NCBI GenBank assembly: GCA_029204225.1
Contig: CM055097.1
Span: 15,295,853-15,359,852, forward strand
DNA: 64,000 nucleotides
Source of the DNA: Diphasiastrum complanatum
Taxonomy: Eukaryota; Streptophyta; Lycopodiopsida; Lycopodiales; Lycopodiaceae
Direction of reading: 5' to 3'
The position numbers and the translations under genes were made by a program. Numbering within the stretch: the stretch's first letter is position 1; the number at the start of each line of letters is the position of its first letter. Below, one piece after another: positions 32,976 to 43,529 of this stretch. The notes beneath the pieces are model-generated. The model was not told where the DNA came from. It did not search any database and worked only from the letters and a program-made list of their open reading frames with translations.

Positions 32976-32987
32976 GCTCTGATACCA
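32976..32987 (-). other. Primer-binding site of copia G
   Basis: On the minus strand TGGTATCAGAGC, directly adjoining the 5' LTR; complementary to the 3' end of initiator tRNA-Met, the usual primer of plant copia elements. Confidence 0.95.
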
Positions 32988-33642
32988 TGTGAAAAATACA
33001 GATCCTAAGTGGATCTAAACTCCAAGATCATTGGCTTGAATGCTTGCACTCCAAACTACATAAGCTAGGAATTGGCAACACATTCTATGCTACCTAGAAT
33101 GCAAAGAACTTGATCAAAAAGCATTTATCACAAATGGAAACTTCCATAAACATCAAGTGCGGCCCAAAATAGCATTATACAGTCCATAATACATCAGCCT
33201 ACCACTTTTGGAAAGCACCTAAGATCATACACAATAGCTTGAAGACAATACACACAACAATGCTCTCAATGGAGGAAGAAACAATGACAATGATCTATTG
33301 ATCTCAATGAAGCATACAAAAGGTTTCTCCAACCTGTTCTCCACGACTTCCCTACTATTTATGGATGAGGAAGATGACTCTCTCTCCTCTCTCTAGAAGG
33401 TACTTGACCCTAGATATTCCCTATATAGGAGAAATAGCTAAAAATGGCTTATATGACCAAAATACATCAAAATGGTCTCATTTTGAAGGGTATGAAGTTT
33501 GACACTTCATCATACTGAAAAAATACAGTAAATAAAAACATTGTGGCCTGGTTCACACGTGTGAAACTCCAGAACCAAAACTATTTACAATTTTAGCCAA
33601 TTTAGGCCTCAAACTAGCTAGGAAATGTTGACAATTTTCACA
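32988..33642 (-). repeat. 5' LTR of copia G
   Basis: 655 bp, nearly identical to 27313-27967. Contains the perfect 14-base palindrome TTCACACGTGTGAA at 33552-33565. Likely promoter of the element. Confidence 0.95.
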
Positions 33643-34987
33643 CTTCGTTTAGTCTTCTTAGCAGGAATTGATCGTGGAGGTGATGACTTCCGGGATGATA
33701 AATCTTTCTTTTCAGGTGAAGACTTCCTAGATGATGATGTCTTGCTAGAGATCTGACTTGAAGAATCATTCTTGACATTTCCTTTGTCTTTATCCAATAG
33801 AGGTGGCACTTCCTTTAAATCAATCTTTTGAGGGAGATTTTCCCATTTCAGGACCGTATTATAATGTTGCTTTGCTTGTTTCTTCGTCATCGAACCTGTC
33901 ATCCTGTCTTCCTTCAATATAATTGCTTTGGGCGATTTGATTGTTGGTCCATCATGAACATTACGCACTCCAAATCTGGTCGGATCCATATGATGTAGAA
34001 TCTGTTCATCCGTAAGTTCAACATTGCCATCATAAGTTAAGGCATGGCTCATTGGTATGAGATCATCCTCAATTGGATCTGGTATAGGTTGTGTTGATAT
34101 CCAGGCTACATTCAGCACATCTAGTGGAAATGTGATTGGCGTATCCAAAGTTCGATCTAACAAGGAAATCTTGCTCATCTCTGATTGAATATCTTGTTGA
34201 CACATATATCCTGTTGTACAATCAATTGTTGCAAGAGCTTCATTTTTGCAATTGACAGTATCCGTTTGAGAATCGTAGTGAGCTCCCAATTTTTTCTCTG
34301 GTCGATCACAAGTGTGATCCGTTGTTGATGAATCGTCATTCGCTTTTTGAACCACTAGCTTGATAGTCTAAGTCGTAGGATCAATTTTAATTACACGTTC
34401 ACGATTTTCAAAAGTGATTTTGTCGGTACCCCAGTTATGAATTACTTGCGCAACTTGTAACCATGGACGTCCTAAGAGAACTCGGTAGACATTTGGTGCT
34501 TCTGGTAAGTCCATCACGACAAAAGTAATGACGAAGTGTAGTCCTGCAATCCTGACAGGTATATCTTCCACCATTCCTCGTGGACGAACCGTCGTTTGAT
34601 CAGCTAGCCTAATAGCAAAAGTAGCAGGCTTAATCTTTGTAAGGCCCCATTTTGTACATAGCCATCTATCACGGCTGCTTCTTCAGAAAATTGTCTATGT
34701 TGTATTGGCAGAGTGATATTCTTTTGTTCACTTTCCCAAGCTGCTCCAACATGTAGTACATCGTTAGATTTTTCAAATCCAGCACAAAAGAGTGGCTCCT
34801 GATGGTCTTCTGATTCTTCTTGAGCTAACTTTTGCGCTAAGACTTCTTTTGCTTTTGGCACCAACTTTAGGATCTCTCCCAATGAAATATTGATCTTGCT
34901 AGACAAAATATTCATGAGTAATTTTATATGCGGTGCTTCCGGTTCCGTCATCTTGAAGGGGTTCTTCGTGATGATGTAATTGATCAT
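33643..34987 (-). pseudogene. Gypsy D protease region and pro-pol linker
   Basis: Protease-like sequence lies at about 34700-34370 (PATFAIRLADQTTVRPRG, VEDIPVRI, VLLGRPWLQ). The expected active-site box near 34660 reads VIDGYVQNG and seems shortened, and two frameshifts flank it, so the protease is probably dead. A stop at 34368 is followed by an open linker (34355-33643) rich in Ser/Lys (SSRKSSPEKKDLSSRKSS). That linker is directly cut by copia G and continues into RT beyond it. Confidence 0.75.
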
Positions 34988-35105
34988 TCATATCCGTACG
35001 TAAATTTCTTGAAGGCTGCAATGGTGAGGAATGAACTTCAACTGTTACTTTAGCAGCTTCAAGTTCCTCTTCTTCTTGTAGATGCTTAATCCACTGTCTC
35101 ATATC

Positions 35106-36665
35106 CTAATATCTTCGTTTTTCTGTATTAAGATTTAAAAAAACTTCCGATCCTGTTGGTGTATCATTCAATGGTATAGAATCAGCAGGTACTGAATCCA
35201 TTACTGGTTCCTTTTGCTTTTGTGCTCTGGTGACCACCATCAAGGGTGCACTTGGTTTATTATGAGCTACCGATCCTTGCTTGATTGTTATCAAATTTAC
35301 AGGTGGCTTCGGTCTTGCTGGACAGTCTTTATAGTAATGCCCATATCCACAGTCACGACAAAATGGTACAGATTTTTCTTTATTTGGGCATTCTGCAAGT
35401 CTGTGATTTTCTCCACATGCAAAGCATCCAAGTGGTGCTCTGGCCCAATTTCTTGAGGCTTGTTGTTGAGCGGCAACATAAATGGCATACTGTTCTGAAG
35501 ATCCACCTTCCTGATCATTACCATAGCTCCATTGCTCAACACTTCCGTAAGGTTCTAGTTCCATCAAATTGACAGGAGGAGCGGAGTGCTTTGGTGGGGC
35601 AGGCAAGGCTAGATGCTCCGGGTATCCAAGAGTAGATTGTCGTAGTCTTGGTACTAGATTGCCTCCATACTGTGGATCTCGATATCCCATCTGGGCATAC
35701 CGTTGCTGAATCATCCAAGGGTTGAAGTTGCAAAAGACAGTCTCATGGTCAGGTGAATTACACAAATGACAAACATTGATTTCCATTCATTTTTTCAATT
35801 GAGGACACTCGTTCACTGTGTGATCTCTTGTACAAATAGAACACCAGACATTTTCCCTGGTAGAAAAAGTCTTTGCAAACTTCTCAGGTTCCTTGTTCGC
35901 TACTCCGTGGAAATTTTCCAATGCTTTGATCTTCTCATCAAATTGCAACTGCAACTTTTCCATCTGTTTCTGGTGGGTCTTCTCAAGTTTCTCGAACTCA
36001 TTGAGCATCATTTCTGCAGTAGCATTGGCATTCGTTGATGCAATAGTGGTGGATGTCAAAGTAGTCTGCCCTGTTGTATAAGGCAACATACTGACATTCG
36101 GCTCATCATCTGAATCTTCATCCTCCTCTCGAATTGCATCGTCCATCGCATTTTGCAAAAGTGCGTAATCATTATGGCGTTTCAGTTCACGTCTGATCCG
36201 TTTAGGTAGACCTGACAAAAATCACATAATCATGGCATTTTCATTAATCAGCTCAGGCTCACATTCAGATCTAAGACGTTTTACCCTTTCGATGTAATCT
36301 CGAACCATTTTCCGCTTTTCCATTTTAATTTTACTTAAAAGTAGGAAAGGGTCTTCCGTAAACTTCTACGGTTTGAACCGTGTGATAAGGGCTCGTTTAA
36401 CAACCTCCCAATATGTACGTTCAGTTTCATCTTGGTTATAGTACCAATCTTGTGCTGCGCCTGTTAAGGCCATAGGAAATAGCTTAAGTTTATCTTGAGG
36501 ATAAATCTCACCATAGACCTCACAGGATTCAGCATAGATCTGAAGAAATTTAACTGGATCCGTTAATTTATTATATTTGGGGAGATCCAATTGGGGTGCT
36601 CTTCTAACAATAATTGGATTGACCTCATGTGGAGCACCTCCAGGAGCAGCACCAGGGGCATCCAT
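35106..36665 (-). pseudogene. Gypsy D gag with four zinc-knuckle-like motifs
   Basis: ATG at 36665 (MDAPGAAPGG). The capsid-like core includes LDLPKYNKLTDPVKFL and DWYYNQDETERTYWEVV, then FLSGLPKRIRREL. A coiled-coil stretch (FEKLEKTHQKQMEKLQLQF) precedes four Cys/His boxes: CSICTRDHTVNEC, CHLCNSPDHETVFC, CFACGENHRLAEC and CRDCGYGHYYKDC. Three of them have the spacing CX2CX3HX4C and one CX2CX4HX4C. In-frame stops lie at 36366, about 36222, 35787 and 35106; the frame itself is kept, and continues into protease. Gag packages element RNA. Most plant gypsy gags have one such knuckle. Confidence 0.9.
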
Positions 36666-36899
36666 TTAGATCAAATTGATAATGTGATTGGATATAGATT
36701 TTTTCAAAAACTATCTCAGATTAGATCTACTAGCTCTATTCCACTTTTCAAGAATCTGATTCTATATGATGAAAAACTACCCAAAATTCGATCAATCAAT
36801 ACTTCTCAAAAATGATAAATCTCTCAGAGTCCCATTCAGAATATATCAGATCTGATACAGATTTTGACAGAGACTTGATCCGGAAAATCAAAAATTAAA

Positions 36900-37560
36900 A
36901 ATAGGACTGGCGAAGGTTATCTAGGCGAAGGTTGGCTCGGCGAAGGTTCAATAGTGCTATTTTGGGATAAAGACTCTTTGAACACTTTTCTGGCAATTTT
37001 TTGGAAAATAACCTTCGCCGATTTCTCAGATGGAAGATTTGACACAGATAAAACTATGGACAACCGGACGAAGGTTTCTGACACAAGAAAATACAGTTTT
37101 TGTGATTTGGCGAGGGTAAAAATCAAGATTTTTTGTGATCTGATCAAGATAAATCTTCGCCGAACTCAAAAACAATATTTTTATATAAATAGAATGTTCT
37201 GAAAACTCGACGAAGGTTCTGGCAAAGGATCAAGAGTAATACTGGTAATTTTGCAAAAAAGTGACTTTTGGCAAAAATATGACAATATGACAACTGATCC
37301 TCTGAAAACCTTTCTATTTTTCGTATTATTCTTCGTCGACCTGGCACTAGATAGATCTGAATCACATCTAAGCACAGTGAATTGGGAGAAGTTTCTTTTT
37401 CTGTATTTTTTAGGATTTTGATAATTTTTGGTGTTTTTTGGTGGTTTTTCTGATGTTTCTAGAAATCTGCTGGGAATTAATCTTCGCCCTTCAAACTAAA
37501 GGTTTTGTAAACAAAACCGAAGGTGTCTGCAACTCGGCGAAGGTTTCCTGAAAGAGGGTA
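36900..37560. repeat. GGCGAAGGTT motif cluster in the gypsy D leader
   Basis: About eleven copies of GGCGAAGGTT variants, in both orientations (for example 36908, 36925, 36940, AACCTTCGCC at 37011, 37067, 37154, 37208, 37537), inside the roughly 1.2-kb leader between the 5' LTR and gag. No coding sequence here. Confidence 0.75.
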
Positions 37561-37830
37561 AAAAGTTCTGGGCTCTGATGACGCTTTTTGCCTCTTTTTG
37601 ACCAAATTTGACAGATTTGACCAATTTTTGTTATTTTCTCTGATATCTCAGATCCAAATGGATCTTAAGATTAGTGATCTGAATAGCTTTCCCTGTTTAA
37701 TAATCAGATTAGATCTCAAACAAGCAAATCCACTCAAAATCTAGCAAAATCAATCCCAAACTATCCCTACAATGCAGTTTTAACACTATTCATGCCATGA
37801 CAAGATGCCTAATGCAAGCTAACCATAACC

Positions 37831-38560
37831 TGAATCCAAGATCTAGTCAATCTAGCATCAAAGAGACGGAGTTAGTTGTCACACGTAGGTTCGTTTTCAT
37901 GAGAGCGATAGTATAGTTCAGATTTCAACATGAATGGAGGATCTAACACTAACATCCATTAACACTAAGCGTTAACACTACATCCATTAACCCTACTTCC
38001 ATTAACCCTAAATCCACAACAATGATAGAAACTTACTCTTCTCTCTCTCCCTTTCTCTCTCACAAAAAGCATAAGAAATAGCAATCCCAATAATTATCAA
38101 ATCCAACAATTAGCAAAATCCAAAGAAAGCATGAGAAATGGAGGAGAAGAGAGGAAGAGCAAGGACATTCATCAATCCATTTCTAAAGAGAACCAATCTG
38201 CTTTATTGAAATGAGGAAATGAACATGAGAAGCAACTCAAGTTGGTCTCTTTTTATAGTAGAGAGGAGGACTCTGGCCTCTGAATCCTATTGGTCCAGTC
38301 TTGTCTCTCTTTTTATTCAAATTTAGAAAAGTGTGGGAACCATCAAAATTGGAGGGAAACCCAACTTTATTCACTAACTTGACATTTAGGCCCTGCGACA
38401 TTAAAAGTCCCACAAAAAGGCCTAAAGTCCTTTTATTAATATTCTAATTAATCAAATAACTATGTGATCATTGGGTTGGACTTACACACGCATGGTGCCA
38501 AATCTCTCTCACTTATTAGCTAGGGTTAGGATTGCCTTGGGATCCGCAAACCCTTCAACA
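37831..38560 (-). repeat. 5' LTR of gypsy D
   Basis: Begins TGTTGAAGGGTTTGCGG at 38560 on the minus strand. It matches 19923-20654 with scattered substitutions. A TATA box in ACTATAAAAAGA lies at about 38253-38264. No standard primer-binding site is recognised at its inner end, so that end (37831) is approximate. Confidence 0.85.
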
Positions 38561-38565
38561 GAAAA

Positions 38566-39012
38566 ACAGATCCGAAAAGTGAAGTTTTCATAGAACTTCA
38601 TTAGTTTTCCATTTCTAGTCACTAGTTTTATGGATTTGAAGATCTAGGAAAGTGAGAAATGTGAGAATTTGTGTTGAATTTGGAATGACAAATGGAAATG
38701 GAATTGGAATGAGAACTTTATGTAAACATTATCTTGAAGAAGTTAATTGAAGTTTACATAAAAAATTTGTTTTGATTTTTGCTTTGGATTGAGAAAAAAG
38801 TAGGAAATTGCTTGGTGTAGTTTTCTTTTAAGCTTGGATGGAGCTTGCAAAAAGTAGGCTTGGATTGAGCTTACAAACAATATGTATTGAATGAGTAGAA
38901 GTGAATGCTTTTATTTGCATTGGGTTATGTAAAAATTAAAGCATTTCTATCATTCTAATTGGAATTACGTGTTGTTGTATTTGCATAATAGGAAAACACA
39001 CAAGCAACCCCA
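38566..39012 (+). other. Leader of gypsy C, right half; no gene
   Basis: Follows the right GAAAA target-site copy of gypsy D and leads into the gypsy C gag. Non-coding, T-rich. Confidence 0.5.
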
Positions 39013-39890
39013 ATGGATCAAACCAATGAAAATCCATCATTTGATCTATCAAACCCATCCAATGTGGCACAAGCTCTTGAACTTCTTTACCAACAAATTC
39101 AAGCCACTAATAAACAGCTTCTTGAAACTAATCAGAGGAATCAAGACTTAGAGTCTAGGTTAGCCAACCAGAAGAAGCATGTAGTTTCACCTTCTCAAAA
39201 TTGTTTAAGGGGGGGAAGAAAGATAGGAACTTGCAAGTGGTAAGTTCATGGCTTAATGTACGGAACAAATACTTTGGCATGAACCAATATCCTGAATGTG
39301 AAAGTTGTCCACTGTTACTATGTTCCTTGAAGGAAGAGCCTTAGTATGGTGGGATGACCTAGTTGCAAAAGACAATCAACCTTGTACATGGGATGATTTT
39401 TGCATAGTTTTTAGGGAATACTTCCTACCACTATTAGATGACGATGAACACATCCAAAAGTTGAGTCATTTAACAATGAATAAAGGTTTGGAACAATTTA
39501 TTCCACCAAAGGTACAAATGTTAATGTTTATTGATGGGTTACCAAAAGATTACCAGGTGGATGTTCGTAGGAACCATCCAAAAACCCTAGAGGATGCTAT
39601 TAGGGCTGCAAAGTATTTTGATGACACACCTAAGCCATCTAGGGTCACCAGCCTAATGAGCCTAAGAAAGGTTTTCAATTCAAGAGGAAGGATAAGGAAG
39701 CTGTTAATGAACACATTCTAATTCCAACAATCCTAAGAAAACCAAGAAAAACTTTAAAAACCATAAGGGTGGTAAAGATATAGCTGAAGCTCGTAAGAAG
39801 AACCTATGCTTCAAGTGCAATGGCGAGGGTCACCTTGCACGAGATTGTGTAAAAAAACCAGCTTCTACCTCAGGTAACCTATCTCAAAGT
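39013..39890 (+). pseudogene. Gypsy C gag
   Basis: ATG at 39013 (MDQTNENPSFDLSNP), a coiled-coil stretch (ALELLYQQIQATNKQLLETN), a frame change, then a capsid piece (MFLEGRALVWWDDLV, FREYFLP, LSHLTMNKGLEQF, GLPKDYQVDVR). It ends with a zinc knuckle CFKCNGEGHLARDC (about 39808) in another frame. At least three frameshifts. The family resembles plant gypsy elements with a W-D capsid core, clearly unlike gypsy D. Confidence 0.8.
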
Positions 39891-39954
39891 AACGAAATGG
39901 ATGTATTTTTCATTAGTTCTTTAGTCTTTGGACCTAATGACCTTAATTGCATTA

Positions 39955-40173
39955 AAAGTAAAGAAATTGAACAAGGTAACCGTTAAGAATAGATATCCAC
40001 TATCGCGGATGGATGACCTAACAGATTATCTTGGTGGTATTGAGTACTTTACCAAGATAGATCTAAGGTCAGGATACCATCAGATATGCATTAGGACAGA
40101 AGATATACCAAAAATGGGTTTTCGAACTCGCTTTGGACACTACAAATTTTTGGTGCTATCAGATATCATTTGA
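39955..40173 (+). pseudogene. Gypsy C RT fragment
   Basis: Encodes [32 protein letters not shown] and [14 protein letters not shown], the first part of a gypsy RT. The protease that should precede it is missing, and the rest of RT is cut at about 40173, where a copia RNase H tail takes over. Confidence 0.85.
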
Positions 40174-40322
40174 TAAGAGATCTGGTTGAGAAAGACAGGC
40201 TGAAGACCAAGCTTGTTCCAACGAAGCAAATGGTGGCTGATATATATTTACAAAGCCTCTTGACAAGGCAATTTTTGAGAAGCTACGTGAAAGTCTAGAA
40301 ATAAAAAAAATACCAGCTTTGA
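40166..40322 (+). pseudogene. Copia E RNase H C-terminal tail
   Basis: Encodes [11 protein letters not shown], then MVADIFTKPLDKAIFEKL, the conserved end of copia RNase H (KHIEIRYHFIR ... FTKPL). It is followed by a purine tract, GAGAGGGAG, and an LTR start. The family is not otherwise seen in the window. Confidence 0.8.
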
Positions 40323-40330
40323 GAGGGAGC

Positions 40331-40900
40331 TGTAGAAACTATGAGTTTCTATCTTTCAAAGCATTAGCATTTTTCTTAGTCTTTCCTTGCTCTTTTTCCA
40401 TCAGACTGCTGCATTTTTTAACTATGTTTTGCATAGTCTGCATTTTTGAACTATTTTGTCGGACAGTTTGCAATTTTTGGTCATGAAAAAAATACAGCAC
40501 TGAGTCAAAACACTTAGAAAATGTTTTTCATGACTACCTTCGAGATTCTCGCATTTTTTGCCCTTCCAAAAATGTGACACTATCTCCAAATGCCCTGAAA
40601 ACTATTTTTATACCTTCAAGAACCTTCTGGAAAATGCGAAGGTCGTTGAACTTCGGCCCTTTTCTAGCCTCCGAAAATGCGAAGGGCATGAAGGCATAGT
40701 ATAATGGTCGGAAAGCGGTAGAAGACAATGACGGGAAACTAAAATTAGTTTTAATTAAGACTGATACGTTTTTGTTTTGGCTAAATCAATTTACCTGGAT
40801 GATCACATAGAGGATCATCAATATATAGACTAATACAGTCAGATGATTGGATATACACACAAAAGGACTACTAGTGATTTTTACAGATTAGCAGTAGCTA
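40331..40900 (+). repeat. Copia E 3' LTR, 5' part
   Basis: Starts TGTAGAAACTATGAGTTTC right after the polypurine tract. TATA-like AATATATAG at about 40818. It also carries 'gcgaaggtcg' and 'gcgaagggc' motifs. Its right limit is set by the start of family B protease sequence and is approximate. Confidence 0.6.
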
Positions 40901-40906
40901 GTCACA

Positions 40907-41050
40907 TTACTCGTGAGAGAGAACACCATCATTTTTTAATGCGATCTTGACCGTCCCTTTGCCTTCCACTCGTATGGTGCTTGATATCTGAAGTAGATGA
41001 ATTGATCTTTGTTGTAAGCTGCATACTCGGTAAACCATTCCTTGCGAGAG
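40907..41050 (-). pseudogene. Family B copia protease fragment
   Basis: Minus-strand match to the protease region of the B copy at 55875-56010 (SRKEWFTEYAAYNKDQFIYF). It sits downstream of an LTR with about 20 unassigned bases between, so gag and leader are deleted. Confidence 0.7.
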
Positions 41051-41070
41051 ATTCCTACTACTGCACGAAG

Positions 41071-43505
41071 GCGCGAGTTCCTCAAGCGTCAAAGACAGCC
41101 ATCGTCTGATAAAAAACTGAGGAGTCGTAGACGTCCGTGTTCTGATCAGAGTGAGTAAACAAGCGCGATTAAACATCGATAAAGTGCATTCAATCACAAC
41201 AAGCATTCATCTACGTTATACACTAATAGAAAAGCATGCTGCTGTTATATTACATTGAAGCACGATAATGACAGTTACAACCAGAATGAGGGCGTAACTG
41301 GGAGGCTCAAATAATACATCTCATGGATGGAGTGTCTCAAGTAATCTGTGTTGGAATGATCTATTTATAGATTGCATCCATGTATTAACTACATTAAATG
41401 TTTGTCACCTAATTAGGTAAGTCGTTGTACTTAAAAGTATATGGCTTTTATGACAATTGTACATGATGTATACTGTCAACAAAGTAGGAATGTTGACGCA
41501 GACAAGGACGTCGCAAATTCTCTCACTTCGCATTTTACGTGAAGTGGTTTTCTCTCACTTCGCAAATTTCGAGAAGTGGCTGGGAATGTTCCTCGTTCAA
41601 AATAGACGACCTTCGGCATTTTTCTCTCTCTTCGGAATTTTGCAAAAAAGCCGAAGGTGCTCTTAAAAAGGCGAAGGTGCCCTCAAAAAGGCGAAGGTGT
41701 CTTTAAAATAGTTCAACTCATGAAAATAGATGACCTTCAAAAATTTTCTCTCTTCACATTTTTCGAGAAAATGCAAAAAATTCGGAGGTGTTAAAAACAG
41801 TTAAACTTTTGAACTGCACAAGTTAAAATTTTGAACGATGCTAGTTTCGCATTTCGAAAAAATGCAAAAAAGCCGACACTATGGAAAACATAGTTCATTT
41901 CTGCAGACTCTCGCTAAAGTAATGTATTTTTGCAGACTTGTTCTAAATGCAAGTTTGTGGAAGTCCTTGAAGATGGCCAAGTCTTTAATGAGTTCAAGTA
42001 ATTGAACTTAACATCTGAACATGAAATTATGATAGGATTGGTTACCCTTTGCTGGAGATCGGCCGGAAGCCCGTTGTAGACATTCTTCAAATTGTTGGAT
42101 TTATCTCTTCTACTCTCCTAAATCCCATTTTAATTTGTCTCTACTTATGTTGTCGCACAATCTGCATAATTAAATGTAAAATAAGACAGACGAATAAAAC
42201 GCGATTGTCTGCATAAATAAAACTAAATTCTCATAGGCGAAAAAAAAGAAAGACAAAAAGAACGAGACACTGTGTTTTTTACACGTGTTTTGTGATAGGC
42301 GAAAAAGGCGACACTGCCTTACAAAATGCCAAAGGTGCCCTAGAAAAAGTGAAGGCACCCTGTAAATCAAATCCTAAGGCATTTCGCAGAGTGACGATTT
42401 TTTTTGCATCTTTACCAACGTCATTTTAGCAAAGACTGACGTTGCGGCCTTTTCACGCTCATCCCATGCAACTGTGCTAACAGATTTGACAACGACAACA
42501 ACCACCCACCATCTCCTACAGACATCACATCCACTTTGTACTTTCTTCATCTGCACACCTGTAACATTATGTATATATATTGAATACCACTTGCGTATTC
42601 AAAATATAAGTGTGTGTAAAATAATAGCATCAGAAGCTTATCAGAGATAGACTAAGTAGATGCCTTGCGCATTGATTCATTTGTATTGTCAGTAATAGGT
42701 TCATTTCTTTTACGAATTGAATTAGCTTAGTAGAGCACGCAGTTTCATCTGCTATTGTCTTGTGCTCCACAACATTATTGGCATATATATTTGCAATACT
42801 TAGTCTGATAATAGCTCTGTTGTTCTGCGTTCAGATTTGTGTCAATATTGTTATGCTTTTCTTTATTCCGTCTGACTCTCTTGATGCTCAATCTGGTAAT
42901 CAGTTCTTAGCGAATTATTATTAGTCTAGTTGTTGACGACTAATATTTAGTCTTGCCTTTCGCGACTAATTTACGACAGATTATCAGTCGAGCTCAGTCT
43001 AACTCTTCGCAAATCATTTGCAACTAATAATTTGTCTAGTTGTTCGCAACAAATTATTCTTCTGATGTGTTTTTGTTAATGTTTGGCTACGTAATTAAAA
43101 CGACCTTGATTTCTATCACTAACGTTCTGTTCGTTTCTGATAGGCGTAGTCATGCTTAGGAAAAGAGTAATATAGCTCATTCCGTTGTGCACAAACACTT
43201 TCTTTTCGAGTTCGTTTTTTGTTCGAGTTTTGAGTTCGTTTCTCGTTCAAGTTTCGAGTTCGCTTCTTTTCGTGTTCGTTTTCTTTTTGAGCTATTTTCG
43301 TTTCTCACACTCACACACCCTCTTTCTCCAACACAAATAAATTGGTTGTCTAAGTTATGATTCCTGCAGATATCAGATGGGCAGACTTTGAACCCAAAAT
43401 AGGTTTCACTTGGCCCTAGATCAAAGATCAATAAACGTGCAGGAAGAATCATGAAATAGAAATTAGTCATTCACCAAGGAGACAACTATGGGCTTAAATT
43501 TCAAT
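41071..43505 (-). repeat. Family B LTR (copy B3), interrupted by a solo LTR
   Basis: On the minus strand it starts TATTGAAATTTAAGCCC (TG changed to TA) at 43505 and is alignable with the LTR at 58296-60671 until about 60365; the last 300 bases are missing. Without the solo LTR (1241 bp plus target copy) it measures about 1.19 kb and has only one copy of the segment that is duplicated in B1. TATA-like CTATAAATAG on the minus strand at about 41361-41370. Confidence 0.8.
42093..43333. mobile_element. Solo LTR in the family B LTR
   Basis: 1241 bp starting TGTTGGATTT and ending TCCAACA, flanked by 5-bp target-site copies CAAAT (42088-42092 and 43334-43338). It exactly interrupts the B LTR, whose flanks rejoin to match the uninterrupted copy near 58450. 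No internal region or second LTR: the product of recombination between two LTRs. Contains GGCGAC/GGCACC motifs like the surrounding LTR. Confidence 0.85.
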
Positions 43506-43529
43506 AGTCTCCCTTAAAGTCACGGTTGG

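Larger units (their letters stand above)
27313..33642 (-). mobile_element. Copia G: young, nearly intact Ty1/copia element nested in gypsy D
   Basis: 6330 bp with two 655-bp LTRs (27313-27967 and 32988-33642) and 5-bp target-site copies CTTCG (27308-27312 and 33643-33647). I see a single LTR difference (27877 C, 33552 T on the plus strand), so insertion is recent. One gag-pol reading frame carries one stop, plus a frame-breaking deletion in integrase. It interrupts the gypsy D frame between a Lys/Arg-rich linker and RT. No copy of this family other than the old relic at 4895-8120 is visible. Confidence 0.95.
19923..38560 (-). mobile_element. Gypsy D: large Ty3/gypsy (Tat/Athila-like) element with downstream accessory gene, nested copia inside
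   Basis: Bounded by LTRs at 19923-20654 and 37831-38560 and by 5-bp target-site copies GAAAA at 19918-19922 and 38561-38565. Removing the nested copia G and its target-site copy (6335 bp) leaves about 12.3 kb. Order on the minus strand: 5' LTR, about 1.2-kb leader, gag with four zinc-knuckle-like motifs, protease, RT (YLDD), RNase H, integrase (no chromodomain seen), spacer, accessory gene, polypurine tract, 3' LTR. The LTRs differ at roughly 3-4% of positions by eye. The RT/RNase H style (TRKDHFPLPF, FLDGFSGYNQ) suggests the non-chromoviral Tat/Athila group; this subgroup call is inference. Several stops and frameshifts and a 1.4-kb inversion make it inactive. Confidence 0.9.

Noticed and set aside
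37831-37850. Primer-binding site of gypsy D
   Set aside because: No convincing tRNA-complementary sequence at the inner edge of the 5' LTR; the partial likeness to the tRNA-Met site near 37571 is too far away.
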